Numbered from the stretch's first letter, positions 16,911-25,873 are shown. The stretch: DNA of 64,000 bases from an uncultured Dysgonomonas sp. (GCF_934668725.1 NZ_CAKUOF010000001.1:124001-188000), one strand, 5' to 3'. Translations and numbers: made by a program. The notes: a model not told the origin generated them from the sequence alone.

Positions 16911-18320
16911 CTATTTATGTCCGGACATTTGCTCTCCATCATTATTCTTTAATTGGCTAAAAATGCTTGATGCCAGCAAAGTTATTATCCCCAGTATAAG
17001 AAATGTATATCTGAAAGAGGCTTCAATATTTCCTCCGGTCAACCAATTTGCAGATTCTGTTGTACGTAAAATTAAAGCACCTACCGACACTCCAAAGCTC
17101 ATGGATAATTGCTGTGTAATTGCCAGCAAGCTATTACCTCCACTAGCTACATCCGGAGTTAGATCGGCTAATGAGATAGTATTCATGGACGACATTTGTA
17201 TAGAATTTACACTTCCATACATTACGAGTATAGGTATCAATAGATAGAGTGGGGTTGTTTTATCTGGTAAGGCAAACATTGCGATAACAAACCCCAATAT
17301 AATTGTATTTACAATCAATATATTTTTGTATCCAAATCTATGGACAAGACGAACCACTTGAGATTTAGCTATAATAGTTGAGATAGCAGACACCATCATA
17401 ATCATCCCTGATTCTGTGGAGGTGTGTAAGAATGCAATCTGTAACATTTGAGGGAGAAGAAACGGAACACTACCAATCCCCAAACGTGTAAGTAAATTAC
17501 CTAACAAACCTATCCTAAGAGTCCGTATAGAGAATAAATTTAAATTTATTAATGGGTAGTTTACTCTTTTTGCATATAAGATATATAATCCTCCAAACAA
17601 TAGAGCCAAACTTAATATACTCAATATCACCCACCAGGATATGGAGCTGTCTTCTCCAATTTCAAGGAATAATGATAACCCAATAATTGCTGATGAGAAT
17701 AAAATAAAACCTATAATATCAAAATTTTTACCTCCCCTTGTGAAATTAGGCATAACATATTGTGTGAAAATCAAACCAATCACTCCTATAGGAATATTAA
17801 TCAAAAATATCCAATGCCATGTTGATACATCCACTATCCAACCTCCAAGCAACGGACCAATAAGTGGACCAACCAAACCGGGCATGGTGACAAAATTCAT
17901 TACACTTAATAATTTACTCTTTGGATAAGCATATAGAAGCGCTAAGCGCGACACAGGCACCATCATAGAACCTCCAATAGCCTGCAATATTCGAGAATAT
18001 ACTAAGAAGGAATAAGAGGTAGACAGGGCACATGATAGCGAACCCAAGGTAAATAAAAATACGGCAATACTGAAAATTCGTTTTGTACCATACTTATCAG
18101 ACAGCCATCCACTTACAGGGATAAGTAATGCGAGAGTCAAAGCATAGCTGACTACAACCGCCTGCATAGATAATGGCGAGTGATTTAAATCTTTAGCTAT
18201 AGTCGGTAAAGCTGTATTTAAAATAGTAGCATCCAACGATTGCATAAACATAGCCATAGCCGCTAACCACGGTAGCTTGGGAGATATGTTGAGTGTGTGA
18301 TTACTATTGTCAGGTGACAT
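16911..18320 (-). CDS. MFS multidrug exporter, DHA2 (EmrB/QacA) family
   Basis: A 469-residue inner-membrane protein with about 14 hydrophobic segments, typical of DHA2 drug:proton antiporters. Seen motifs are LPWLAAMAMFMQSLDATILNTALPTIA (motif D1 of the family), SGWLSDKYGTKRIF (motif A) and RILQAIGGSMMVPVSRLALL (motif B). Motif C is close to GLVGPLIGPLLGGWIV. No membrane-fusion (EmrA) or outer-membrane partner is adjacent. The substrate is unknown. Confidence 0.88.
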   Translation of the reverse strand: MSPDNSNHTLNISPKLPWLAAMAMFMQSLDATILNTALPTIAKDLNHSPLSMQAVVVSYALTLALLIPVSGWLSDKYGTKRIFSIAVFLFTLGSLSCALSTSYSFLVYSRILQAIGGSMMVPVSRLALLYAYPKSKLLSVMNFVTMPGLVGPLIGPLLGGWIVDVSTWHWIFLINIPIGVIGLIFTQYVMPNFTRGGKNFDIIGFILFSSAIIGLSLFLEIGEDSSISWWVILSILSLALLFGGLYILYAKRVNYPLINLNLFSIRTLRIGLLGNLLTRLGIGSVPFLLPQMLQIAFLHTSTESGMIMMVSAISTIIAKSQVVRLVHRFGYKNILIVNTIILGFVIAMFALPDKTTPLYLLIPILVMYGSVNSIQMSSMNTISLADLTPDVASGGNSLLAITQQLSMSFGVSVGALILRTTESANWLTGGNIEASFRYTFLILGIITLLASSIFSQLKNNDGEQMSGHK

Positions 18321-18466
18321 AATATTTCATTACATTTTAATCAGGGAGACGATAACCCTCTTTTATTTTTGACAAAATTACGACTTATTCGAGTTAAAAC
18401 TGTTACATTTTATATGTAAATGTCGATAATTTATAGCACCTTTGTATACGAAACAGGTAAAAGATT

Positions 18467-18871
18467 ATGTCATATTCGTCGATCAGGTATTCAATTGTAC
18501 CTATATTTATTTCGCTCGTTATTTTATATTTATGTTGCTTTATTCCGGCAAATGATATCCCTGAGGTATCATTTGATTTTTTCATACCTCTGGATAAAAT
18601 AGTCCATTTTTGTATGTATCTTGGATTATCTGGTGCAACAGCAATAAATTATATACATGGTGAAAGAGGAAGAGTGAATATTTACAGATTATTACTTATA
18701 GCATTTATATTCCCTATATTGTATGGCGGATTAATTGAACTGTTGCAGCATTACTTTTTTCCACCCAGATCTGGCGACTGGTTCGATTTCCTGGCTGACA
18801 TACTAGGATCACTTTTTGCTTTTCCTTTTGCTATTAAGTATAAAAATCACTTAAGAAAAAAACATATATAA
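18467..18871 (+). CDS. VanZ-like family membrane protein
   Basis: A 134-residue protein with about four membrane helices and the VanZ signature: LDKIVHFCMYLGLSGA, YGGLIELLQHYFFPPRSGDWFDFLADILGS. The first member of the family was linked to teicoplanin resistance, but its molecular role is unclear. The stop TAA overlaps the ATG of the thioredoxin-like gene (TAATG at 18869), so the two are translationally coupled. It opens a run of tightly packed genes that leads into the histidine cluster. Confidence 0.85.
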   Translation: MSYSSIRYSIVPIFISLVILYLCCFIPANDIPEVSFDFFIPLDKIVHFCMYLGLSGATAINYIHGERGRVNIYRLLLIAFIFPILYGGLIELLQHYFFPPRSGDWFDFLADILGSLFAFPFAIKYKNHLRKKHI

Positions 18872-19395
18872 TGAAGACCATTTTTTTGACTTTTATCGTA
18901 ACTTTGATATCTTTGAATATATATGCTCAGGATGACGATCGTAAATATCTTGTAAAAGTAGGGGATATTGCTCCCGATTTTGAAATGAAGTTAACAGATG
19001 GCACAACTATGAAACTTTCGGATCTTCGGGGTAAAATTGTGATGCTCCAATTTACAGCCAGTTGGTGTGGTGTATGTCGAAAAGAAATGCCTTTTATAGA
19101 ATCAGATATCTGGCAAAGACATAAGGACAATGCTGATTTTGCTTTATTTGGAATTGATCGGGACGAACCTGTTGAAACCGTAGTATCATTCGCTCAAAAA
19201 ACAGGAGTTACTTATCCTATTGGATTAGACCCTAAGGCTGCTATTTTTGAACTTTATGCTGAAAAAGATGCAGGTATTACGCGTAATGTAATTATAGGAA
19301 AAGATGGCAGGATAATTATGCTCACCCGCCTATATGATCCCGAAGAGTTTAAAGAAATGGTAAAAGTAATTGATGACCTTTTAATCGAAAAATAA
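18871..19395 (+). CDS. TlpA-like periplasmic thioredoxin-fold protein
   Basis: A 174-residue protein with a signal peptide (MKTIFLTFIVTLISLNIYA, then Q). The peroxiredoxin/TlpA pattern is VGDIAPDFEMKLTDGTTMKLSDLRGK, then FTASWCGVC with the redox pair Cys66/Cys69, and GVTYPIGLDP before the cis-Pro region (DAGITRNVIIGKDG). It probably acts as a periplasmic thiol reductant or oxidant. It is preceded by the VanZ-like gene with overlap and followed after 2 nt by the SMR genes. Confidence 0.88.
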   Translation: MKTIFLTFIVTLISLNIYAQDDDRKYLVKVGDIAPDFEMKLTDGTTMKLSDLRGKIVMLQFTASWCGVCRKEMPFIESDIWQRHKDNADFALFGIDRDEPVETVVSFAQKTGVTYPIGLDPKAAIFELYAEKDAGITRNVIIGKDGRIIMLTRLYDPEEFKEMVKVIDDLLIEK

Positions 19396-19397
19396 AA

Positions 19398-19745
19398 ATG
19401 GCTTGGTTATATCTCATATTAGCAGGAATTTCCGAAATAGTTTGGGCGTATGGCTTAAAAGCAGCACATGGCTTTACCGATTTAAAGTGGAGTTTGATTA
19501 CTCTAAGCTTTATGTTCGTTAGTTTTTATCTATTTGCACATGCCATGCGTAAAATTCCTATTGGGACTGCTTATGCGGTTTTTACAGGAATAGGTGCAGC
19601 CGGCACAGCAATTATTGGCATTCTTTTCTTAAATGAAGGGACTGATCTTATTAAAATATGTTCATTAACTATCTTAATATTCGGTATCATTGGCTTAAAA
19701 CTGGTGAAGGAGGATAAGAAAGATAATATAGCTGAAGAATTATGA
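19398..19745 (+). CDS. SMR-family efflux protein, first subunit (Gdx/SugE-like)
   Basis: A 115-residue protein with four membrane helices. Glu13 in ISEIVWAYGLKAAHGF is the essential proton-coupling Glu of small multidrug resistance proteins. The WxxGLK pattern after it matches the guanidinium exporter subgroup (Gdx, formerly SugE). IPIGTAYAVFTGIGAAGT is the conserved helix 3. Its stop overlaps the ATG of the second SMR gene by 4 nt, which points to a heteromeric pair like YkkCD. Its C terminus is longer (KEDKKDNIAEEL). Substrate guanidinium or quaternary ammonium is inferred. Confidence 0.9.
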   Translation: MAWLYLILAGISEIVWAYGLKAAHGFTDLKWSLITLSFMFVSFYLFAHAMRKIPIGTAYAVFTGIGAAGTAIIGILFLNEGTDLIKICSLTILIFGIIGLKLVKEDKKDNIAEEL

Positions 19746-20062
19746 TTCCATGGATACTCCTTTTTATCGGAGGTATTTGCGAAATTGGTTTTGTTACTAT
19801 GATGAAACTGTCTGACGGTTTCAGAAAACTTAAATATTCTATACTAACTGTATGTTTTATGGCTGTCAGTTTTTATTCATTATCTCATGCGTTAAAAACC
19901 ATTCCTATTGGAACAGGTTATGCTGTGTGGTCGGGAATAGGAGCAGTAGGCAGTGTTATTATTGGTATGTTCTTTTTTAAAGAGTCAAAAAGCTACTTAA
20001 AAATAATATTCATACTAATGATTATAATTGGCATCACTGGTTTAAAACTCTCTAGTAATTAA
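19742..20062 (+). CDS. SMR-family efflux protein, second subunit
   Basis: A 106-residue, four-helix partner of the preceding protein. Glu14 in GGICEIGFVTMMKLSDGF is the functional Glu. The Trp typical of Gdx proteins is replaced by Phe here, so the two subunits have diverged, as seen in obligate heterodimers. IPIGTGYAVWSGIGAVGSVIIGM is the helix 3 signature. It overlaps the upstream gene by 4 nt and ends 1 nt before hisH, so it is almost certainly co-transcribed with the histidine genes. Confidence 0.9.
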   Translation: MIPWILLFIGGICEIGFVTMMKLSDGFRKLKYSILTVCFMAVSFYSLSHALKTIPIGTGYAVWSGIGAVGSVIIGMFFFKESKSYLKIIFILMIIIGITGLKLSSN

Positions 20063-20063
20063 A

Positions 20064-20654
20064 ATGGGAATAGTAATTATAAAATATAATGCAGGTAACA
20101 TTTTTTCGGTTGATTCGGCTATGAAACGATTAAATGTAGATGCCATAGTTACCGATGATGTGGAGCTTATAAGAACAGCCGATAAAGTTATATTTCCGGG
20201 GGTAGGGGAAGCTAGTACAACCATGAATTACCTTAGAAATACAGGACTTGATAAAGTGATTAAAGATCTCACGCAACCCGTACTGGGTATTTGTTTAGGT
20301 ATGCAATTGATGTGTAAACACTCCGAAGAAGGAAATGTCGATTGCCTCAATATATTTGATGTTGATGTAAAACGTTTTATCTCACAGAAACATGAGGATA
20401 AAATACCGCATATGGGGTGGAATACCATTACTGACGTAAAAAATCCACTTTTTGATACTTCCTTAGAAAATCAATACGTATATTTTGTGCATAGTTATTA
20501 CGTACCGATCAATTCTAATACGGTTGCCACTACGGACTATATTTTGCCCTTTAGTGCAGCACTTCATACAGAAAATTTTTATGCTACGCAGTTCCACCCC
20601 GAAAAAAGTGGTAGTGTGGGCGAATATATACTAACCAATTTCTTAAAGTTATGA
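20064..20654 (+). CDS. hisH: Imidazole glycerol phosphate synthase, glutaminase subunit
   Basis: A 196-residue class I glutamine amidotransferase that supplies ammonia to HisF in histidine synthesis. The nucleophile Cys is in PVLGICLGMQLM, and the His and Glu of the triad are in YATQFHPEKSG. It starts 1 nt after the SMR stop and overlaps hisA by 4 nt (ATGA). Histidine genes hisG, hisD, hisC and hisB are not in this window. Confidence 0.95.
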   Translation: MGIVIIKYNAGNIFSVDSAMKRLNVDAIVTDDVELIRTADKVIFPGVGEASTTMNYLRNTGLDKVIKDLTQPVLGICLGMQLMCKHSEEGNVDCLNIFDVDVKRFISQKHEDKIPHMGWNTITDVKNPLFDTSLENQYVYFVHSYYVPINSNTVATTDYILPFSAALHTENFYATQFHPEKSGSVGEYILTNFLKL

Positions 20655-21376
20655 TAGAAATAATTCCAGCTATAGACATTATTGATGGAAAATGCGTACG
20701 TCTTTCTCAAGGAGATTACGGTGCGAAAACCATATATAATGAGAATCCTCTAGAGGTGGCTAAAATGTTTGAAGATGCAGGTATTCATCGCCTACATTTG
20801 GTTGACTTAGATGGAGCTAAAGCCAAACGAGTAATCAATAATAAAGTATTGGAAGATATAGCAACCCATACTTCACTTATAATCGATTTTGGAGGAGGTA
20901 TTCAAAGTGAACAGGATATCGATATAGCATTTGCTTCGGGAGCCGCTATGGTTACAGGAGGTAGTGTGGCTGCTAAAAACAGACAACTGTTCGTTAGTTG
21001 GGTAAAAAAATATGGAGGAGATAAAATTATATTAGGAGCTGACAGCAAAAACCGACATATTGCAGTTTCCGGTTGGCAAGAAGCTACAAGTTTGGATGTT
21101 GTTCCTTACATTCGTAACTATATGCAATATGGAGTACAAAAAGTCGTTTGTACCGATATCACCAAAGATGGAATGTTAGGTGGCCCTGCTATCGATTTAT
21201 ATAAATTAATTATGAATCAAGTTCCTGATGTTTATTTGATTGCAAGTGGTGGTGTTTCTTGTAAACAAGATATATTAGACTTAGACGCAGCCGGGATACC
21301 TGCCATTATAATGGGTAAAGCTATTTATGAAAATAAGGTAACATTGAAAGAACTTGCCGAAATCCAAAATTCGTAA
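20651..21376 (+). CDS. hisA: ProFAR isomerase
   Basis: A 241-residue TIM barrel that isomerises the phosphoribosylformimino-AICAR ribotide in histidine synthesis. It has IEIIPAIDIIDGKCVRLSQGDY with the catalytic Asp near residue 8, HLVDLDGA, IDFGGGIQ, GWQEATSLD and CTDITKDGMLGGP with the second Asp. Its length is usual for the family. It overlaps hisH and precedes hisF by 26 nt. Confidence 0.95.
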   Translation: MIEIIPAIDIIDGKCVRLSQGDYGAKTIYNENPLEVAKMFEDAGIHRLHLVDLDGAKAKRVINNKVLEDIATHTSLIIDFGGGIQSEQDIDIAFASGAAMVTGGSVAAKNRQLFVSWVKKYGGDKIILGADSKNRHIAVSGWQEATSLDVVPYIRNYMQYGVQKVVCTDITKDGMLGGPAIDLYKLIMNQVPDVYLIASGGVSCKQDILDLDAAGIPAIIMGKAIYENKVTLKELAEIQNS

Positions 21377-21402
21377 GAGACCTCCGATTCAATTAATAAA
21401 TT

Positions 21403-22155
21403 ATGCTGGCAAAAAGAATAATTCCCTGTTTGGATATTAAAGATGGTACTACGGTAAAGGGGATAAATTTCGTCAATTTACGTGATGCAGGTGACCCCGT
21501 TGAGCTTGGCATCAAATATAGTAAAGAGGGGGCCGACGAATTGGTCTTTTTAGATATAACTGCCTCACATGAAGAGCGAAAGACATTTACTAATTTAGTA
21601 GAACGAATAGCTTTAAATATAAATATTCCGTTTACGGTTGGTGGTGGAATAAATGAATTAAAAGACGTGGATAGGCTTTTAGGTGCCGGTGCGGATAAAG
21701 TTTCGGTTAATTCGACAGCTATACGCAATCCATTAATTATAGATGAAATAGCTAAAAACTTTGGATCTCAGGTATGTGTTTGTGCTATTGATGCCCGTTT
21801 TGATGGTAATCAATGGATGTGTTATACTAGTGGAGGACGTAATTTAACTGATAAAGAGCTATTCTCATGGGCAAAAGAAGTCGAGAATAGAGGAGCAGGC
21901 GAAATTTTATTTACCAGTATGAACCATGATGGAGTAAAGCAAGGTTATGCTAACGAAGCTCTATGTCATTTGTCTGAATCATTGAATATCCCCATAATAG
22001 CCTCCGGCGGAGCAGGAAATCTGCAACATTTTTCGGATGTCTTTAAAGATGGAAAAGCAGATGCAGCATTGGCTGCCAGCGTTTTCCATTTTGGAGAAAT
22101 CGCTATAAAAGATTTAAAACACTATCTTTGTAATGAGGGAGTAAATGTAAGATAG
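21403..22155 (+). CDS. hisF: Imidazole glycerol phosphate synthase, cyclase subunit
   Basis: A 250-residue TIM barrel that joins HisH to make imidazole glycerol phosphate and AICAR. MLAKRIIPCLDIKDGTTVKGINF carries the first catalytic Asp, and LFTSMNHDGVKQGY the second. IPFTVGGGI and IIASGGAGN bind phosphate. The AICAR released is consumed by PurH, encoded at 27061 in this window. Confidence 0.96.
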   Translation: MLAKRIIPCLDIKDGTTVKGINFVNLRDAGDPVELGIKYSKEGADELVFLDITASHEERKTFTNLVERIALNINIPFTVGGGINELKDVDRLLGAGADKVSVNSTAIRNPLIIDEIAKNFGSQVCVCAIDARFDGNQWMCYTSGGRNLTDKELFSWAKEVENRGAGEILFTSMNHDGVKQGYANEALCHLSESLNIPIIASGGAGNLQHFSDVFKDGKADAALAASVFHFGEIAIKDLKHYLCNEGVNVR

Positions 22156-22211
22156 GATCTGCTATGATTACAATGCAGCATTAAACACTCTCTCTTACTT
22201 AATTTAATAAC

Positions 22212-22814
22212 ATGGTTATGAATTTAGACTTTGATAAAGTTGGTGGATTAATACCGGCCATCATACAAGATAATGAGACTAATAAAGTCTTAATGTTAGG
22301 CTATATGAACCAGGAAGCTTTAGATAAAACTAAAGAGCTTGGCAAGGTTACTTTTTATAGCCGTACAAAGCAAAGACTTTGGACTAAAGGAGAAGAAAGC
22401 GGTAATTTTTTAAAGGTTATCAGCATTCAGGAAGATTGCGATCAAGATACGCTATTAATAAAAGTGAATCCGGTTGGTCCGGTATGTCATACAGGTGCCG
22501 ATACTTGTTTTAAAGAAGAGAATCGCGAGGATATAATGTTCTTCAAACACCTGCAACGCTTTATTGAAAAGCGTCACCAGGAAATGCCCGAGGGATCTTA
22601 TACTACATCACTTTTCCAATCAGGGGTAAATAGAATGGCTCAAAAGGTAGGAGAAGAGGCTATAGAATCAGTAATCGAAGCGTGTAATGGAACAGATGAT
22701 AGATTAATTTATGAGTCTGCCGATATGTTGTATCACTTAATTGTATTACTTACCTCAAAAGCTCTTAGTATTGAAGACCTGTCAAGAGAATTACAAAAAA
22801 GGCATAAAAAGTAA
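22212..22814 (+). CDS. hisIE: Bifunctional phosphoribosyl-AMP cyclohydrolase / phosphoribosyl-ATP pyrophosphatase
   Basis: A 200-residue fusion for the second and third steps of histidine synthesis. The HisI half (residues 1 to about 110) has GYMNQEAL, FYSRTKQRLWTKGEESGN, DCDQDTLL and VCHTGADTCF with metal ligands. The HisE half has RMAQKVGEEAIESVIEA and the ESADMLYHLIVLL helix. ATG at 22212 and ATG at 22218 are both possible starts. It is followed after 5 nt by ftsE. Confidence 0.95.
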   Translation: MVMNLDFDKVGGLIPAIIQDNETNKVLMLGYMNQEALDKTKELGKVTFYSRTKQRLWTKGEESGNFLKVISIQEDCDQDTLLIKVNPVGPVCHTGADTCFKEENREDIMFFKHLQRFIEKRHQEMPEGSYTTSLFQSGVNRMAQKVGEEAIESVIEACNGTDDRLIYESADMLYHLIVLLTSKALSIEDLSRELQKRHKK

Positions 22815-22819
22815 TAGTC

Positions 22820-23506
22820 ATGGGAGAAGTCATCGTAGATTATAAAGGAGTAGGCCTAAGCAGGGATGGTAATTCTATACTGCAAGATTTAAACATTCAG
22901 ATATCAGAAGGAGATTTTGTATACTTGATCGGAAAAGTTGGATCAGGTAAAAGTACTTTTCTGAAAAGTCTCTATTGTGAAGTCCTGATTGATGGCGGAA
23001 CCGGGTATATTCTAGATTATTGCTTAAATGATATTAAAAGGAATCAAATTCCATTCTTGAGACGCAAAATTGGAATTGTATTCCAAGATTTTCAATTACT
23101 TATTGATAGATCCGCAGAAAAAAATTTGGAATTTGTTCTGAAGGCTACAGGATGGGATAGTCAGGATGCTATAGATAACCGTATTCGCGAAGTTTTAACT
23201 CAAGTTGGAATGCAAAATAAAGGTTATAAGATGCCTCATGAATTATCAGGCGGAGAGCAACAGCGTATTGTTATAGCACGAGCTTTACTTAATTCTCCTG
23301 CTTTAATTCTTGCTGATGAACCAACTGGAAACCTAGACCCTGAAACCGGCACTCAAATTGTAAAATTACTGCATGAGATTTCAGAAAAAGGAACGACTGT
23401 AATAATGTCAACACATAATTATGCCATAGTACAAAAATTTCATGGTAGAATAATTAAATGTGATGATGGATCGATGAAAGAAGTCATGATTTCATCCCAC
23501 TCTTGA
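22820..23506 (+). CDS. ftsE: FtsE-like ABC transporter ATP-binding protein
   Basis: A 228-residue ABC ATPase: Walker A GKVGSGKST, Q-loop GIVFQDFQLL, signature LSGGEQQRIVIARAL, Walker B ALILADEPTGNLD, and the H-loop MSTHN. The order and sequence fit FtsE, which with FtsX controls peptidoglycan hydrolases at the division site. No ftsX lies beside it in this window. It starts 5 nt after hisIE and is probably in the same transcript. A LolD/MacB-type exporter ATPase is the alternative. Confidence 0.82.
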   Translation: MGEVIVDYKGVGLSRDGNSILQDLNIQISEGDFVYLIGKVGSGKSTFLKSLYCEVLIDGGTGYILDYCLNDIKRNQIPFLRRKIGIVFQDFQLLIDRSAEKNLEFVLKATGWDSQDAIDNRIREVLTQVGMQNKGYKMPHELSGGEQQRIVIARALLNSPALILADEPTGNLDPETGTQIVKLLHEISEKGTTVIMSTHNYAIVQKFHGRIIKCDDGSMKEVMISSHS

Positions 23507-23583
23507 AAAAAAGTTTTTGGTATAAAAAGTACTTACCGAGATAGCGAAAAGATTTAGCCATCTTTATTAAATAAGAAAGTAAG

Positions 23584-24126
23584 ATGATTTTAAAAAAAGT
23601 AACTCTTGATAATAAATCAGACTTAGAATTTATAGAGAAACTATATATTGAAAGTTTTCCTCGAAATGAAAGACGTCCCGTACTGGAGATGCATCATTTG
23701 ATGAAAGAGGAAGACCGATTTAATGTGTTTCTATTGGAAACAAAAGAGAATATAAGAATTGGCTTTGTTACATATTGGAATCTTGATAATTTTATCTTTA
23801 TAGACCATTTTGCTATTAGTTCTGATAAAAGAAGTGGGGGGTACGGACAAAAAGCAATTCAAGAGCTAATAAAACAAACATCACTTCCTTTGGTCGGAGA
23901 AATAGAATTACCGACTGTTTCAGAACTTGCAGCTAAGCGTGTTAAATTTTACAAAAAACAAGGTTTTCAAATATGGGAACTTCCATACGAACAACCTCCT
24001 TATGAAGAAGGGTTTGACCCTATTCCAATGCTGGTTATAACATATAGAGATCTAAATTTTCCATTCAACTTTGAGGTGGTTAGAAATACAATATATGCTG
24101 GAGTGTATAAAAAGAAATACAAATGA
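23584..24126 (+). CDS. GNAT N-acetyltransferase
   Basis: A 180-residue single-domain acetyltransferase. The core FIFIDHFAISSDKRSGGYGQKAIQELI includes the acetyl-CoA loop (RSGGYG). Late segments are PTVSELAAKRVKFYKKQGF and LPYEQPPYEEGF. The C terminus has a typical GNAT beta strand followed by a short tail. Substrate unknown. It may be on the end of the his-ftsE transcript, but the 77-nt gap leaves room for its own promoter. Confidence 0.8.
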   Translation: MILKKVTLDNKSDLEFIEKLYIESFPRNERRPVLEMHHLMKEEDRFNVFLLETKENIRIGFVTYWNLDNFIFIDHFAISSDKRSGGYGQKAIQELIKQTSLPLVGEIELPTVSELAAKRVKFYKKQGFQIWELPYEQPPYEEGFDPIPMLVITYRDLNFPFNFEVVRNTIYAGVYKKKYK

Positions 24127-24134
24127 TTGTTAAA

Positions 24135-24168
24135 TTGACATATGATTATTGTATTATTTATAACTTTG
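24135..24168 (+). promoter_or_regulatory. Promoter of the DUF1573 gene
   Basis: TAACTTTG at 24161-24168 is an exact -7 element; TTG at 24135-24137 lies 23 nt upstream, slightly far. The leader would be about 20 nt. Confidence 0.55.
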
Positions 24169-24193
24169 AATCATCAATATAAAGTTAAAGACA

Positions 24194-24592
24194 ATGAAAA
24201 AAATTAGTTTTATTCTATTGGCAATGGTCTTGAGTATCGGTTTGATATCGGCTCAGCAAAATAAAGAACAAACTGGTGATGCTAAATTTACAGCCTTAGT
24301 ACATGATTTTGGTAAAGTTGCGGAAGAGGTTGGTTCAGTTAGTTGTGAGTTCAAATTTACAAATACAGGAAAGAAACCTATTATTATTCAAGATATAAGA
24401 ACTAGCTGTGGATGTACAACTCCTTCTTATACAAAAGACCCTGTGCTACCGGGAAAGACAGGAACAATCAAAATTTCTTACTCAACAATTGGAAGAATTG
24501 GAAGTTTTGATAAAAAAATAACTATTTTCACAAATGAACCTGATAATGTATATACTTTAACTATCAAAGGAGAAGTATTACCTCGCAAGTAA
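24194..24592 (+). CDS. DUF1573 family secreted protein
   Basis: A 132-residue protein with a signal peptide (MKKISFILLAMVLSIGLISA) and one DUF1573 domain: VHDFGKVAEEVGSVSCEFKFTNTG, TSCGCTTPSY, LPGKTGTIKISYST, and KKITIFTNEP. These are small Ig-like (ASH-type) domains common in Bacteroidetes; the function is unknown. The conserved Cys pair sits in SCGCT. It has its own promoter and terminator. Confidence 0.88.
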   Translation: MKKISFILLAMVLSIGLISAQQNKEQTGDAKFTALVHDFGKVAEEVGSVSCEFKFTNTGKKPIIIQDIRTSCGCTTPSYTKDPVLPGKTGTIKISYSTIGRIGSFDKKITIFTNEPDNVYTLTIKGEVLPRK

Positions 24593-24616
24593 TTTGTGAC
24601 AGAGAAAATTATACGG

Positions 24617-24668
24617 AAGACTAAATGAGAGTATGTTTTATAACTGAATCTTATTTAGTCTTTCTTTT
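24617..24668 (+). terminator. Terminator after the DUF1573 gene
   Basis: AAGACTAAAT pairs with ATTTAGTCTT (24617-24626 with 24653-24662), with a 26-nt loop and a pyrimidine-T run behind. The long loop weakens the call. Confidence 0.55.
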
Positions 24669-24706
24669 TTGTTATATCTTTACAGATACAAAGATTAAAA
24701 ATAAGA

Positions 24707-25804
24707 ATGATGGAACATCCTGAAAACGACGATCATTTTCACGCATTGCAGGTAAATGAGGGGACGTCGGATAAACCAACAGTAAATCCTTATCTGAAAG
24801 ATTTTAGGCGTTTTAAAAAGAAGTCATACACTGTTGAAGAATATGTTGATGGTATTCTTAAAGGTGATATTTCGATCCTTAGCCAAGCTGTAACTTTAGT
24901 TGAAAGTTCTAGATTAGAACATCAGATAATTGCACAAGAAATAATCGAAAAATGCTTGCCTTATTCGGGTGACTCTATTCGTATTGGGTTAACGGGTGTT
25001 CCAGGTGCAGGTAAAAGTACGTCGATAGATGCATTTGGTATGCATCTATTGAAAGATCCTAGTATTAAATTGGCTGTATTAGCAATTGACCCGTCAAGTG
25101 AATTGAGTAAAGGGAGTATACTCGGAGATAAAACCCGCATGGAGCGTTTAAGTGTGGCTAAAAATGCATTCATACGCCCTTCTCCATCGGCAGGTTCATT
25201 AGGTGGTGTTGCACGTAAGACTCGTGAAATAATTATACTCTGTGAAGCTGCTGGGTTTAATCGAATAATAATAGAAACAGTAGGAGTGGGGCAATCTGAA
25301 ACTGCTGTACATTCTATGGTCGATTTTTTTCTTTTGATACAACTAGCCGGAACGGGTGATGAATTACAAGGAATTAAACGAGGTATAATGGAAATGGCTG
25401 ATGGTATCATCATTAATAAAGCAGATGGTGATAATGTTGATAAAGCAAAATTAGCTCAGGCTCATTTCAAAAATGCATTACATTTATTTCCTATGCCCGA
25501 ATCGGGATGGGAACCTAGGGTCTTGTTATATTCTGGCTATTATGGATATGGTATCAAAGAAATATGGGACATGGTGGATGAATACATTGCATTTACCATT
25601 AAGAATGGATATTTTGCACACAGACGTAACGAACAATCAAAATTCTGGATGTATGAAACAATAAATGAGCAATTAAAATCTAGATTTTATAATAATAAAG
25701 ACGTACAATCGGAGCTAAAAGTTTGCGAACAGCAAGTCTTAAGTTCACAAATGAGTTCGTTCGCAGCAGCAAAAAAGGTACTAAGTTTATATTTTAAAGA
25801 ATAA
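24707..25804 (+). CDS. meaB: MeaB-type GTPase (methylmalonyl-CoA mutase chaperone)
   Basis: A 365-residue P-loop GTPase of the MeaB/ArgK family. The P-loop is GVPGAGKST near residue 90. DPSSELSKGSILGDKTRM, GGVARKTREIIILCEAAGF and IIETVGVGQSE are the family's switch regions, and IINKADGDN provides the NKxD. It loads and protects adenosylcobalamin on methylmalonyl-CoA mutase, a key enzyme for propionate formation in Bacteroidetes. The mutase genes are not in this window. A second ATG codon follows directly. Confidence 0.92.
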   Translation: MMEHPENDDHFHALQVNEGTSDKPTVNPYLKDFRRFKKKSYTVEEYVDGILKGDISILSQAVTLVESSRLEHQIIAQEIIEKCLPYSGDSIRIGLTGVPGAGKSTSIDAFGMHLLKDPSIKLAVLAIDPSSELSKGSILGDKTRMERLSVAKNAFIRPSPSAGSLGGVARKTREIIILCEAAGFNRIIIETVGVGQSETAVHSMVDFFLLIQLAGTGDELQGIKRGIMEMADGIIINKADGDNVDKAKLAQAHFKNALHLFPMPESGWEPRVLLYSGYYGYGIKEIWDMVDEYIAFTIKNGYFAHRRNEQSKFWMYETINEQLKSRFYNNKDVQSELKVCEQQVLSSQMSSFAAAKKVLSLYFKE

Positions 25805-25865
25805 ACACGACCAAAAGATGCACAATTCTACAATATTAAATGATTATTTATACAGAATAATAATT

Positions 25866-25873
25866 TATATTTG
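25866..25873 (+). promoter_or_regulatory. -7 element of the ROK kinase gene
   Basis: TATATTTG, an exact match, with about 55 nt to the start codon. No clear -33 TTTG at the right distance. Confidence 0.45.

Noticed and set aside
24961..25413. 150-codon ORF on the minus strand
   Set aside because: It lies wholly inside meaB, which has all family motifs; it is a shadow frame with a low-complexity product.
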